NCBI GenBank assembly: GCA_035504415.1
Contig: DATJRY010000019.1
Coordinates: forward strand, 62,001 to 126,000
From: Candidatus Sulfotelmatobacter sp.
GTDB taxonomy: Bacteria > Vulcanimicrobiota > Vulcanimicrobiia > Vulcanimicrobiales > Vulcanimicrobiaceae
Direction: 5' to 3'
Length of the DNA: 64,000 nucleotides
Part shown: positions 54,503-62,695 of the stretch, in pieces
Numbering within the stretch: the first letter of the stretch is position 1
Layout: each line of letters starts with the position of its first letter
Notes under the pieces: generated by a model
Databases searched by the model: none
Seen by the model: only the letters and a program-made list of their open reading frames with translations
What the model was told of the DNA's origin: nothing
Position numbers and translations under genes: made by a program

Positions 54503-54898
54503 ATGGATCGGTCGGATGTTCAGCGTGCGGCGCAAGGGATGATGCGCGTTTCCGGGTCGATGGTGCGCGCGCAAATCGACGCACGCGCGGAGTTGTTCGG
54601 CAAACAGCTGACCGCGGTCGGCGCCGAGCTGCGGCGCGTCTCCGCGGACATGCGGCAGAATCCGAACGTGCCGGGTGGCGCCGAGCTGACGGCGCGCGGC
54701 GCCGAGCTGGCCGAACGCGCGGGCGCGTACTTCGAGGCCGCCGACAGCGAGCGGATGATCGCGGATGCCGAGCACTTCACGCGCAAGCGTCCGCTGGTCG
54801 CGGCCGCGGCGGCGGCCGCCGTCGGCTTCGCGGCCTCGCGCATCCTCAAAGCGGCCGCGACCCGCCGTTATCACGAATCGACCGAAGGAGCCCGCTGA
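54503..54898 (+). CDS. DUF883/ElaB-like membrane-anchored helical protein
   Basis: 131 residues: long amphipathic helix (QIDARAELFGKQLTAVGAELRRVSADMRQ) then a C-terminal hydrophobic, glycine/alanine-rich segment (RPLVAAAAAAAVGFAASRIL) like the anchor of DUF883 proteins. GGAGGAGG precedes the ATG. The next gene, of similar build, starts one base after its stop. Such proteins are often stress- or stationary-phase-induced and inner-membrane bound; the role here is inferred. Confidence 0.7.
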   Translation: MDRSDVQRAAQGMMRVSGSMVRAQIDARAELFGKQLTAVGAELRRVSADMRQNPNVPGGAELTARGAELAERAGAYFEAADSERMIADAEHFTRKRPLVAAAAAAAVGFAASRILKAAATRRYHESTEGAR

Positions 54899-54899
54899 C

Positions 54900-55394
54900 A
54901 TGGATGCCGAGACGCTGAAGGACGAGATCCCCGAGCAGAGCTACGCCGGGATTCGCGGACGGATCGAAACGGTGCGTGGCACGATCGTCACGGCGATGCG
55001 CGGAGCGAGCGGTACGGTGACGAGCACCGTCTCGGACGCGGGCACACGCGTCACCCGTGCGCGCGACGAAGCCTCGCAGCGCGGTCGAAAGATGGCGCAA
55101 GCCGTCGCCGAGAATCCCCTCGGCATCACGCTCGGGGCGCTGGCCATCGGGTTCCTGGTCGGCCTGCTGATCCCGGTCACGGAGATCGAACGCGAGCGGG
55201 TCGGCAAACCCGTGCGCGACGCGGCCACGCAGCGCACGCACGCGGTCATGGAGAACGCGGTCGAAGCCGCGCGCGAGATCGTGCGCGACACGCTACAAGC
55301 CGCGCGCTCGTCAGCGCAGGCGCACGGCGCGACGATGGCGCGCCAAGCGTTGGACGGCGCGCCGTTCGCCGCCGGGGACGTCAAAGAGGTCTGA
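54900..55394 (+). CDS. Membrane-anchored helical protein, partner of the preceding gene
   Basis: 164 residues. N-terminal helical region rich in Thr/Ser/Arg (RGRIETVRGTIVTAMRGASGTVTSTVSDAGTRV), then ENPLGITLGALAIGFLVGLLIPVTEIERERVGKP, a DUF3618/DUF883-like hydrophobic anchor, and a C-terminal helix. GAAGGAG is the ribosome site. Probably forms a membrane-associated pair with the gene just upstream. No enzymatic motif. Confidence 0.7.
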   Translation: MDAETLKDEIPEQSYAGIRGRIETVRGTIVTAMRGASGTVTSTVSDAGTRVTRARDEASQRGRKMAQAVAENPLGITLGALAIGFLVGLLIPVTEIERERVGKPVRDAATQRTHAVMENAVEAAREIVRDTLQAARSSAQAHGATMARQALDGAPFAAGDVKEV

Positions 55395-55397
55395 GCG

Positions 55398-55580
55398 TTA
55401 CCAGCGCTTGAAGGCGCGTTCCGCGAGCTCGCGCTCGAGTTGGTCGGTCATGACCGCGCCGGCCAGCGAGTTGTCCTCGCGGTGCGTCAGGCGCGTCCAG
55501 GCCTGGGAAACGGTGTGGGCGGCGGTGCGAAACGCGTCGCCGATCGAAGCCGTGCGATCGCGGCGAATCGTCTGTTGCAT
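55398..55580 (-). CDS. Small hypothetical protein
   Basis: 60 residues from an ATG at 55580 (RRDRTASIGDAFRTAAHTVSQAW, then LAGAVMTDQLERELAERAFKRW). It is charged and likely helical, with no membrane segment. The C-terminal pattern faintly recalls DUF3563-type small proteins. There is no ribosome site, and it ends tail to tail with the upstream gene. Coding status uncertain. Confidence 0.45.
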   Translation of the reverse strand: MQQTIRRDRTASIGDAFRTAAHTVSQAWTRLTHREDNSLAGAVMTDQLERELAERAFKRW

Positions 55581-55699
55581 GGTGCAAGCGTAGCAGGGTT
55601 CACCTGGCCGCGCAGTGAGGATAGTCGTTATCGGCCACGCCGATCAAGGACGATTCTTGCGCCCGCGACGCATCGTGGCTGAAAGCATCTGCGTGCCGA

Positions 55700-56521
55700 T
55701 CAGCCTTCGCCCAGGCTGATCCGGCCCCAGAGCTGCGCCGAGTCACCAGCCGGCGGCTTGCCCAACGTCATGTGCCGCAGACGCCGGCTCGCAGCGAACC
55801 CCCGGGCGGCCAGGAGCTCCGGGCCGGCCGCGTTCGTCGACGGGAGATGAATGCGGCGGGGCGCGCCGGATCGCAACGCCAGGGCCGCGTCGATGACGGC
55901 TTCGGCCGCTTGGGGGTTCGGGGCCGCGATCGGGCCGATCAGATCGTGGGGCCGAGCCATCGCGAACGCGCCGCCGCCTCCGACAAAAGCCACCGTTTCC
56001 GGCTCTTCGATCAAGGAAGCGAGCCGCCAGCCGCGATCGGCGCCGAACGCGCGCCGGTCGAGCGCCGTCATCGCGTCGAGGTCGGCGCTCGTCGCGCGGC
56101 GCACGGTGCCGTCGGGCGTTCCCACCGGATGCGCCTCACCGGCATATACCACCGTCTCGCCGTCGTCGACGAAGCCGAACGATGCATAGAGCGGCGCGCC
56201 CATCGCCGTCGCGTCGAGCCGCCACGGCAACCGGCGCGCTTCGCCCCACGCCAACATCGCCGCGAACAGTGCGCGCGCGATGCCACGCCGGTGCATCGCG
56301 GGATCGACGCCCATCATCGAGACGTACGCGACCGTCTCGTAGTCGATCGCGAACACGCAGCCGACCGGGGCTGCGCCGTCGTCGGCGACGAACGAGGCGA
56401 CCTGCGGCGCGCGCAGGTACGACGCCAGCCGATCGACCCACGACGAGGGACGGCCGTACGCCGCCTGCAGCACGCGGTCGAGCGGCGCGACGTCCGCCGG
56501 CCGCAGCTCGCGAATCTGCAT
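55700..56521 (-). CDS. GNAT-family N-acetyltransferase (double-domain)
   Basis: 273 residues. The N-terminal GNAT domain has the acetyl-CoA motif MGVDPAMHRRGIARALFAAML; the C-terminal half (VRRATSADLDAMTALDRRAFGADRGWRLASLIEEP) looks like a second, degenerate GNAT domain. Architecture like other YitH/Eis-related two-domain acetyltransferases. Substrate unknown. ATG at 56521, 8 bases after the Mrp gene, so co-transcribed with it. Confidence 0.85.
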   Translation of the reverse strand: MQIRELRPADVAPLDRVLQAAYGRPSSWVDRLASYLRAPQVASFVADDGAAPVGCVFAIDYETVAYVSMMGVDPAMHRRGIARALFAAMLAWGEARRLPWRLDATAMGAPLYASFGFVDDGETVVYAGEAHPVGTPDGTVRRATSADLDAMTALDRRAFGADRGWRLASLIEEPETVAFVGGGGAFAMARPHDLIGPIAAPNPQAAEAVIDAALALRSGAPRRIHLPSTNAAGPELLAARGFAASRRLRHMTLGKPPAGDSAQLWGRISLGEG

Positions 56522-56529
56522 GCGGCAGC

Positions 56530-57615
56530 TCAGATGAGCGAGATGGTTTCTTTCGGCCGCGGACGCGCCGCGATCGCCGCGTCGAGCTGCCGCGCCAAGC
56601 GATCGATGATCGGGTCGTCGATCTCCTCGACGCGGCCCGAGTCGGCCAGCGCGACCAGGTTCGGATCGATCGGCATACGCGCGAACACCGGCGCCTGCGC
56701 CAGCTCCGCGACCTGATCGGCGTACGAGGGCCCGAAGACCTCGTAGCGTTTCCCGGTGTCGGGCGCGACGAAGTACGACATGTTCTCGACCACGCCGACG
56801 ATCGGTTTCTTCAACTGGTGCACGAGGTTCGCGGCCTTGCGCACGATCATCGTCGCCAGCTTCTGCGGCATCGTGACCAGCACGATCCCGTCGACGGCCA
56901 GCGACTGCAGCACCGTCAGCGGCGCGTCCGACGTCCCCGGCGGCAGGTCGATCAGCAGATAGTCGAGATCGCTCCACAGCGCCTGCTCGTAGAACTGGCG
57001 GATCACGCCGGAGAGGATCGGGCCGCGCCAGATCATCGCCGTGTCTTCCTTGTCCGTGAGCAGGTTCGAGCTGACGACTTCGATCGCCGAGCGCGTCACG
57101 GCCGGCACCATCAACGGCTTGGGCTGCTGGCCGGGCGGCGTCGAGGGGTCGGACTCGAGCAGCAGCGGTTCGGTCAGCCCGAACAACCGCGGGATCGACG
57201 GCCCCGTTATGTCGGCATCCAGAATGCCGACTTTCTTGCCCATGCGCCGCAGGCCGACCGCGAACAGCGCCGTCGTCAGCGACTTGCCGACGCCGCCCTT
57301 GCCCGACATGACCGGGACCACCGCGCCGAACTTCGCGCGGCGGGTGAACTCCCCGGGCGCGCGCCGCTGCGGGGTGCGGTCCTCGTTGGCGATGGTCGGA
57401 ATGCGACCGGAAAGGCGGGCCTGCGTGAGCGCCGCGACGATCGGCTCGACGCGCAGCCCGTGGGCGTTCGCGCCTTGGCCGATCGTCTCGTACTTGTTGA
57501 CGCCGCAGCCCGCGCAGTGCAGGCCGAACTGCGTGAGCACGTCTTCCGCGATGGGGAAGGCCGCGACCAGCTCGCTGATGTTGGTGTTCGGGGTGATCTC
57601 GATCGATGCGGTCAT
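56530..57615 (-). CDS. Mrp/ApbC-type Fe-S cluster carrier ATPase with N-terminal DUF1858-like domain
   Basis: 361 residues. Residues 1-70 are a DUF1858-like module (ITPNTNISELVAAFPIAEDVLTQFGLHCAGCG) with a CxxC pair. The ParA/MinD-type ATPase has the deviant Walker A SGKGGVGKS, DADITGPSIPRLFG and DYLLIDLPPGTSDAPL. At the place where Mrp proteins carry the cluster-bridging CPxCG, this one reads MSYFVAPDTGKRYEVFG without cysteine, so the N-terminal CxxC may do that job. It likely stores or transfers Fe-S clusters to apo-proteins, of which this window has several. Confidence 0.85.
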   Translation of the reverse strand: MTASIEITPNTNISELVAAFPIAEDVLTQFGLHCAGCGVNKYETIGQGANAHGLRVEPIVAALTQARLSGRIPTIANEDRTPQRRAPGEFTRRAKFGAVVPVMSGKGGVGKSLTTALFAVGLRRMGKKVGILDADITGPSIPRLFGLTEPLLLESDPSTPPGQQPKPLMVPAVTRSAIEVVSSNLLTDKEDTAMIWRGPILSGVIRQFYEQALWSDLDYLLIDLPPGTSDAPLTVLQSLAVDGIVLVTMPQKLATMIVRKAANLVHQLKKPIVGVVENMSYFVAPDTGKRYEVFGPSYADQVAELAQAPVFARMPIDPNLVALADSGRVEEIDDPIIDRLARQLDAAIAARPRPKETISLI

Positions 57616-57693
57616 AGGGAAGCGGGAGGTCCAATCTCGGATGGCGGAAGCGCGAGGGAAGCTCCTCGCTCCAAGACCCGCTTGCGGAGGACG

Positions 57694-59073
57694 ATGGTTG
57701 ACGCGCTGATCGTGGGCGGCGGCCCGGCAGGCCTGGCAGCCGCCCTCTACCTCGTCGAGGCCGGCCGCAGTCCGGTCGTCTTGGAGAAGCGACCGGTTCT
57801 GGGCGGCAAGCTCTCGTCCTGGCGCGACGCCGACGGTGACGTCCTCGAGACGGGGTTGCACGCCTTCTTCGGCGGCTACGCGCGGCTCCATGCGCTGTTG
57901 GCCAAAGTCGGAATCGCCGACCGCGTCCGGTGGCAGCCGCACACGCTGACCTGGGCGATGCCGCCGCACTTCTCGCCGCGCTGGAACGGCCAGGCCGTCT
58001 ACGAGGAGTTCCGCTTCGTCGACGCGCCCTCGCCGTTCAACGGCATCGGCGCCGTGCTCAACGCGCGCTACGTCTTCAACGCGTGGGAGAAGGTGCTGTT
58101 CGCGAGCGGCACGCTGCCCGTTCTGCTGCGCGATCACCGCTACGCCGAGCGCCAGGACGATCTGAGCTACGCGCAGTGGCACCGCAAGCGCGGGATGTCC
58201 GAGCACATGCTGCGCACGTTCTTCGCGCCGATGGCCCTGGCGCTCAACTTCACCCCCGTCGAGGCGATCTCCGCGACGGCGATGCTGCGCGTCATGGCCT
58301 ACTTCGCCTCGACCCGCAACGCCAGCCGCGCGGGCTTTCTCGACGGACCGCCCGGACCGCGCTTCGTCGACCCGCTTGCCGACCACGTCCGCCGCGGCGG
58401 CGCGACCGTCGAGACCAGCGCGGGCGTGGCCGAGCTGCTGTTCTCCGGCGATCGCTGCACCGGCGTGCGCACCCGCGACGGGCGCACGATCGAGGCCGAG
58501 CAGGTCGTGCTGGCGACGCCCATCCACGACGCGCGCCGCCTACTCCCGACCGATCTGTTGCGCGCGCCCGCACTGCGCGGCGTCGCGACGCTCGAGAGCG
58601 CGCCGGTCATCAACGCGCACCTGTGGTTCGACCGGCCGGTCTCGCCGTTCACCAACCTGATGTTCGCGCCGGGAACGATTCTGAGCGTGCACGCGGACCT
58701 CGGGCAGGCCTCGCCGGGCTACGGCTGGCGCGACCGCTCCTTCATCGAAGCGTGCGTCGCGCCGGCCGACGAGCTGATCGCGCAGGACGACGAGACGGTG
58801 ATCGCGCGCGTGCTGGACGATCTGGGCAGGCTCTATCCGGCGGCGACGCGCGAGCGACTGGTCAAGGCGAAGCTCGTCCGCGTTCCGCGCAGCGTCTACC
58901 GCGCCAGTCCGGGCGCGGAACGGCTGCGGCCCGGTGTCCGCACGCCGGTGCGCAACCTGTTCCTGGCCGGCTGTTACGTCGACACCCAGTTCCCGGCCAG
59001 CGTCGAGGGCGCGGTGCGCAGCGCCCGCATGGCGGTCGACGCGTTGCTGGCGGAGTCGCATGCGCGCGCGTGA
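57694..59073 (+). CDS. Phytoene desaturase-/HpnE-like FAD oxidoreductase
   Basis: 459 residues. FAD-binding start ALIVGGGPAGLAAALYLVEAG, GGKLSSW, LETGLHAFFGGY, and the C-terminal NLFLAGCYVDTQFPASVEGAVRSARMA. It resembles plant/cyanobacterial-type phytoene desaturases (CrtP/PDS) and squalene-associated HpnE rather than bacterial CrtI. With the synthase gene overlapping its end by 14 bases, it should act on a C40 or C30 isoprenoid. GCGGAGG precedes the ATG. Confidence 0.85.
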   Translation: MVDALIVGGGPAGLAAALYLVEAGRSPVVLEKRPVLGGKLSSWRDADGDVLETGLHAFFGGYARLHALLAKVGIADRVRWQPHTLTWAMPPHFSPRWNGQAVYEEFRFVDAPSPFNGIGAVLNARYVFNAWEKVLFASGTLPVLLRDHRYAERQDDLSYAQWHRKRGMSEHMLRTFFAPMALALNFTPVEAISATAMLRVMAYFASTRNASRAGFLDGPPGPRFVDPLADHVRRGGATVETSAGVAELLFSGDRCTGVRTRDGRTIEAEQVVLATPIHDARRLLPTDLLRAPALRGVATLESAPVINAHLWFDRPVSPFTNLMFAPGTILSVHADLGQASPGYGWRDRSFIEACVAPADELIAQDDETVIARVLDDLGRLYPAATRERLVKAKLVRVPRSVYRASPGAERLRPGVRTPVRNLFLAGCYVDTQFPASVEGAVRSARMAVDALLAESHARA

Positions 59074-59911
59074 GGTCGATCCGGTCGACGCGTGCCGCGC
59101 CATCGCGCGCCGGCACTCGAAGACGTTCTACTGGAGCTCGCTGTTCCTGCCGGCCGTCCGCCGGCGCGCGGTGTGGGCCGTCTACGCGTTCTGCCGCCGG
59201 GCCGACGACATCGTCGACGACGACGCGCCGGTCGCGCAGCGCGAGGCCGCGCTCGACCGGTGGGAGCGCGCGGCGCGCGACGCCTTCGCCGGCCGACCGA
59301 ACGAAGATCCGGTCCTGATCGCGCTGGCGGGCGCGGTCGCGCGCTTCGGCGTGCCGCTGGCGCCGGCGCTGGCGCTCCTGCGCGGCGCGCGCCAGGATCT
59401 GCGCATCCAGCGCTACGCGTCCTACGAGGACTTGCGCGAGTACTGCGATCTGGTCGCCGCCACCGTCGGGCAGCTGGTGCTGCCGATCCTGGGCGCGCGC
59501 GACCCGCGTGCCGAGCGCTATGCGACGGCACTGGGACGGGCGATGCAGATGACGAACATCCTGCGCGATGTCGGTGAAGACGCCCGCCTGGGCCGCGTGT
59601 ACCTGCCCGCCGAGGACCTGCGACGGTTCGGATACTCCGAGGAGGCGATCTTCGCCCATGCGCTCGACGATCGGTTCGTCGCGCTGATGCGGTTCGAGAT
59701 CGCGCGCGTGCGCGAGCTGTACGCGCAGGCCGAGCCGGGCGTCGCGATGCTCGAGCCCTCCTCGCGCTTCACCGTCGGCGTCGCGCTCTCGCTCTACCGC
59801 GCGATCCTCGAGCGCATCGAGGCCAACGGCTACGACGTCTTCGGCCGGCGCGCCTACGTGCCGCTGCGCGGCAAGCTGCTCGGCGCGCTGAGCATCGCGC
59901 TGGCCCGATGA
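59060..59911 (+). CDS. Phytoene/squalene synthase
   Basis: 283 residues of the trans-isoprenyl head-to-head synthase family: FCRRADDIVDD (first Asp-rich motif), QDLRIQRYASYEDLREYC, NILRDVGEDARLGRVYLP (second Asp-rich motif). It joins two prenyl diphosphates. Whether the product is phytoene (C40) or squalene (C30) is not decided by these motifs; the desaturase neighbour favours a carotenoid-like product. Overlaps the next gene by four bases. Confidence 0.88.
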   Translation: MRAREVDPVDACRAIARRHSKTFYWSSLFLPAVRRRAVWAVYAFCRRADDIVDDDAPVAQREAALDRWERAARDAFAGRPNEDPVLIALAGAVARFGVPLAPALALLRGARQDLRIQRYASYEDLREYCDLVAATVGQLVLPILGARDPRAERYATALGRAMQMTNILRDVGEDARLGRVYLPAEDLRRFGYSEEAIFAHALDDRFVALMRFEIARVRELYAQAEPGVAMLEPSSRFTVGVALSLYRAILERIEANGYDVFGRRAYVPLRGKLLGALSIALAR

Positions 59912-60594
59912 GCGAACGCCCCGTGCGCGAACCGCATGCGATCCGAATCGTCGAAGACCGCTGGACGACGTTCCGCCACGTCATCGAGGCGGTCGCCATC
60001 ATCGCGGCCGGGTTGTGGGCGTTCTACACGTTCGTCTACCAAGAGAAGATCAAGCCCGCCGGCGAGCCGGCCGCGCTCGACCCCACCATCCTCGTGCAAC
60101 GGGTCGGCCACGACGCCAAGCGCGAAGTGCTCCGGGTGACCGTGCAGTGGCGCAACACCGGCCAAACGGAGATCGACATCGCCGCCGACGGGTGGAACCT
60201 GTACGGTGAGCGCTACGGCCCGCGCCCCGTTCACCATACCGTCGATCAGGACGGGAACCTGCGCGACGAGACGAACGCGCTGCCGATCGTCTCGCGAACG
60301 CTGCTGCGCGCGTACGGCCAACTGCGCGACGCCGCGGTCGGCGGGCTCACCGGCGACCATATCGTGATCGAGCCGGGGACGACGACGACGTACGACGACC
60401 CGGGCGGCGACGTGATCGTCCCGCGCGGACGCTACGACGTCATCGACGCCGAGATCATCGGCGTTCCGGTCAAGACGCCGGTTCGCCGCAAGGTGCACAT
60501 CACGATGACGCGCAGCTCGCGGGGCGGCGTCTGGTTTCGGTCCAACGAGGTGACCTCTTCGGACACGCGGTCGAGCACGTCCCTGATTCCTTAG
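59908..60594 (+). CDS. Single-pass membrane protein of unknown function
   Basis: 228 residues: about 20 cytoplasmic residues, one membrane helix (FRHVIEAVAIIAAGLWAFYTFVY), then a beta-rich extracytoplasmic domain (REVLRVTVQWRNTGQTEIDIAADGWNLYG, VIVPRGRYDVIDAEIIG). No known domain. Starts four bases inside the synthase stop. It meets the LDH-like gene tail to tail (4-base overlap). Confidence 0.7.
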   Translation: MSERPVREPHAIRIVEDRWTTFRHVIEAVAIIAAGLWAFYTFVYQEKIKPAGEPAALDPTILVQRVGHDAKREVLRVTVQWRNTGQTEIDIAADGWNLYGERYGPRPVHHTVDQDGNLRDETNALPIVSRTLLRAYGQLRDAAVGGLTGDHIVIEPGTTTTYDDPGGDVIVPRGRYDVIDAEIIGVPVKTPVRRKVHITMTRSSRGGVWFRSNEVTSSDTRSSTSLIP

Positions 60595-61223
60595 ACGGGC
60601 GAAACGGCGGCGGCGCCGCCGACCAGCGTCTCGTAGGCGGCTCGCAGCGTGGCGGCGGTGACGGCCAGACCGAGCTGTTCGTCGGCGGTTCGTTCGACCG
60701 AGTGGCGCTCGCGCACGCCGTCGCGGCCCAGCGCGCACGGGAGCTCGAGCACGACGTCGCCGACCGCGTACGATCGCGGCGCGGTGGCGCAGACCTCTTG
60801 GACCTCGCCGCGATCGCTCAGAATGGCCGCGACCACCTGCACGACCCGGTCGGCTTGGTCGCGGCGCGGGCCGCCGACACCGACGATGCGTTCGCTCGAG
60901 CGGGTGGAGACGTCGATCGCGATGCGCGTCGTCAGCGCGGCCGGCGGGGACGCGATCACCAGCACGGCGTGCGGCACCGCTTCGTCCAGGCGGCGCACCA
61001 CCCAGGCGACCGACGGCGCGTTGCGCGCGGCGGCGGCGACCAAGTTCTCGGCGTCGAGCGCGAACGATCCGGTCGCCAGCACGACGACGTCGGCGTTGAC
61101 CCGGGCGGCGTCGGCCGGCTCGACGACGGCGACCCGTATGGGGAGCGCCGCGAGGGCGGTCTGAAATGAGGCGGCGACGCAACCGTGGCCGACGACTGCG
61201 ACGCGAGCGGGCTGGGGGGTCAT
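60591..61223 (-). CDS. Shortened lactate/malate dehydrogenase-like protein without catalytic centre
   Basis: 210 residues against about 310 for LDH/MDH. The Rossmann start (VAVVGHGCVAASFQTALAAL), the HAVLVIASPPAAL region, SERIVGVGG and the C-terminus (LELPCALGRDGVRERHSVE, EEQ-like DEQLGLAVTAATLRAAYETL) align with LDH, but the block between SERIVGVGG and VVAAIL is missing. That block holds the catalytic Asp-His pair and the substrate Arg (IGEHGDS region). It is probably a non-enzymatic NAD-binding relic or a regulator. Start at ATG 61223; GTG 61241 is possible. Confidence 0.7.
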   Translation of the reverse strand: MTPQPARVAVVGHGCVAASFQTALAALPIRVAVVEPADAARVNADVVVLATGSFALDAENLVAAAARNAPSVAWVVRRLDEAVPHAVLVIASPPAALTTRIAIDVSTRSSERIVGVGGPRRDQADRVVQVVAAILSDRGEVQEVCATAPRSYAVGDVVLELPCALGRDGVRERHSVERTADEQLGLAVTAATLRAAYETLVGGAAAVSPV

Positions 61224-61259
61224 TTCACGGGAGGATCGCACGGCGCGCTGTCCGCGCGC

Positions 61260-61946
61260 TTACGAATCGGGCGATGTCTCGCGCGAGAAGGCGAACGCGA
61301 GCGCCGAGAGCGCCGCGATCGCGAGCCAACCGATCAAGCCTTCGGGGACCGGTCCGCTCGTCGCGGCCGGCACGTGTGGCGTATTCGAGTCAGTCGCGAG
61401 CTGGAAGACGTAGGCCGCCACGTCGTTGAGGTCCGCGTCGCTGAGCTGCTGGGTGGTGAAGGGCGGCATCTCGTCGGGGCCGATGCGAATCGCCTCGGCG
61501 ACCTGCGTGATGCTGGTGTGGTGCAGGTTCGGCGCCCAGTAGTCGCCGCCCAGCGGCGCGCCCTCGGCGGCGACGCCGTGGCAGTGCTCGCAGTTCTGTT
61601 CGAACAGCGTGCGGCCGCGGGTTGCATCGCCGATGACGACCTGGGGGATCGCGGGGCCGCCCGGCGCCACCGCCGCGATGTAGGCCTCGATGTGCGCGAT
61701 CGTCGCCGGCGGGAGCTGTACCCGGCGGTCGCCGATCTCGACGTTCGGATCGGCGGCCGGCATGCGCCCCGTCTGCAGCATGAAGTCGACGGTGGCCGCG
61801 CCGACGCCGACGAGCGGCGGCCCGCCGAGGCCGCCGTGGAGATCGGCACCGTGACACGACGAGCAATGTTGCGCGTACGCCAGCGCGCCGGCGGCGTCGG
61901 GCGCGGGCGTCGCGGTGGCGAGGATCGCCGCCAGCAGTAGCGTCAC
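61260..61946 (-). CDS. Membrane-anchored di-heme cytochrome c
   Basis: 228 residues: N-terminal signal (LLLAAILATATPA), two c-type heme sites CSSCH and CEHCH in two similar domains (each followed by PPLVGVG... or GGDYWAPNL and a distal Met in GRMPA / DEMPPF), and a C-terminal helix (LIGWLAIAALSALAFAFS). This is the build of QcrC, the cytochrome c subunit of actinobacterial bc complexes. It should pass electrons from the quinol oxidase b subunit to an oxidase. GTG start overlapping the ctaG-like stop. Confidence 0.85.
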   Translation of the reverse strand: MTLLLAAILATATPAPDAAGALAYAQHCSSCHGADLHGGLGGPPLVGVGAATVDFMLQTGRMPAADPNVEIGDRRVQLPPATIAHIEAYIAAVAPGGPAIPQVVIGDATRGRTLFEQNCEHCHGVAAEGAPLGGDYWAPNLHHTSITQVAEAIRIGPDEMPPFTTQQLSDADLNDVAAYVFQLATDSNTPHVPAATSGPVPEGLIGWLAIAALSALAFAFSRETSPDS

Positions 61947-62695
61947 GTCGCCAGCCGCCGTTCGCGCGCGCCCCAGTCGCCGACGCACCACAGCAGTGCC
62001 AGGAACAACGGGACCCCGCCGCCCAGCCACATCACCGTCCCGGCGTCGCGCTGGTCGGCCAGCGCGCCGGGCATCGCCGCGTAGTGCGGATACAGGACGT
62101 GGCGCGCGACGTAAAACGCGAAGCCGAGGAACGCGCAGGTCGGCATCGCGAGGAACAGCGTCATGATGCGCAGCGGGTGCGAGGGCGCGTGCGGCGCCGG
62201 CGCGACGGCCAGGATCGGCGTCCAGAACAGCAGCGCGGCGGTCAGGTAGAGCGCGTGCTCGAACGCGTGCACGTTCTCGTTCTCGAGCGCGGCCTCGTAG
62301 AGCGGCGAGAAGTGCGTGCCGTACAGCACCGCGAGGAAGAGGACCAGTGCGACGATCGGGTGCGTCAGCCAGCGCACCGGCGCGGAGCGCATCACCCGCG
62401 CCAGCGTGCTCGCCTGGCGCGCCGGCAGCGCCGCCAGCGCCAGCCGCAGCGGCGCGCCCAGCAACAGCAGCGGTGCGGCCAGGCCCGTCAGCAGCAGATG
62501 CTCGGTCATGTGCCACGAGAACGAGGCGTCGGCGAGCCGGTCGACCGGGCCCGTCAGCGCGAGCGCGATGACCACCAGACCGCTCGCGAACGCGACGATC
62601 GCCCACCGCGAGAACGACCGTCCGCGCGCGTGCGCGCGTGCCAGGCCCCAGCCGTAGAGGCACGCGGCGAGCAGCAGCAGCGCGGCGATCGTCAC
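61943..62695 (-). CDS. CtaG (caa3-type) cytochrome oxidase assembly protein
   Basis: 250 residues with about seven membrane helices and the conserved histidines of the Caa3_CtaG family: SFSWHMTEHLLLTGLAAPLLLLG, NVHAFEHALYLTAALLFWTPIL, FYVARHVLYPHYAAM. It is thought to help copper insertion into the oxidase. Starts with GTG inside the cytochrome b stop, so the b, CtaG and c genes are translated together. Oxidase subunit genes are probably beyond the window. Confidence 0.85.
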   Translation of the reverse strand: MTIAALLLLAACLYGWGLARAHARGRSFSRWAIVAFASGLVVIALALTGPVDRLADASFSWHMTEHLLLTGLAAPLLLLGAPLRLALAALPARQASTLARVMRSAPVRWLTHPIVALVLFLAVLYGTHFSPLYEAALENENVHAFEHALYLTAALLFWTPILAVAPAPHAPSHPLRIMTLFLAMPTCAFLGFAFYVARHVLYPHYAAMPGALADQRDAGTVMWLGGGVPLFLALLWCVGDWGARERRLAT

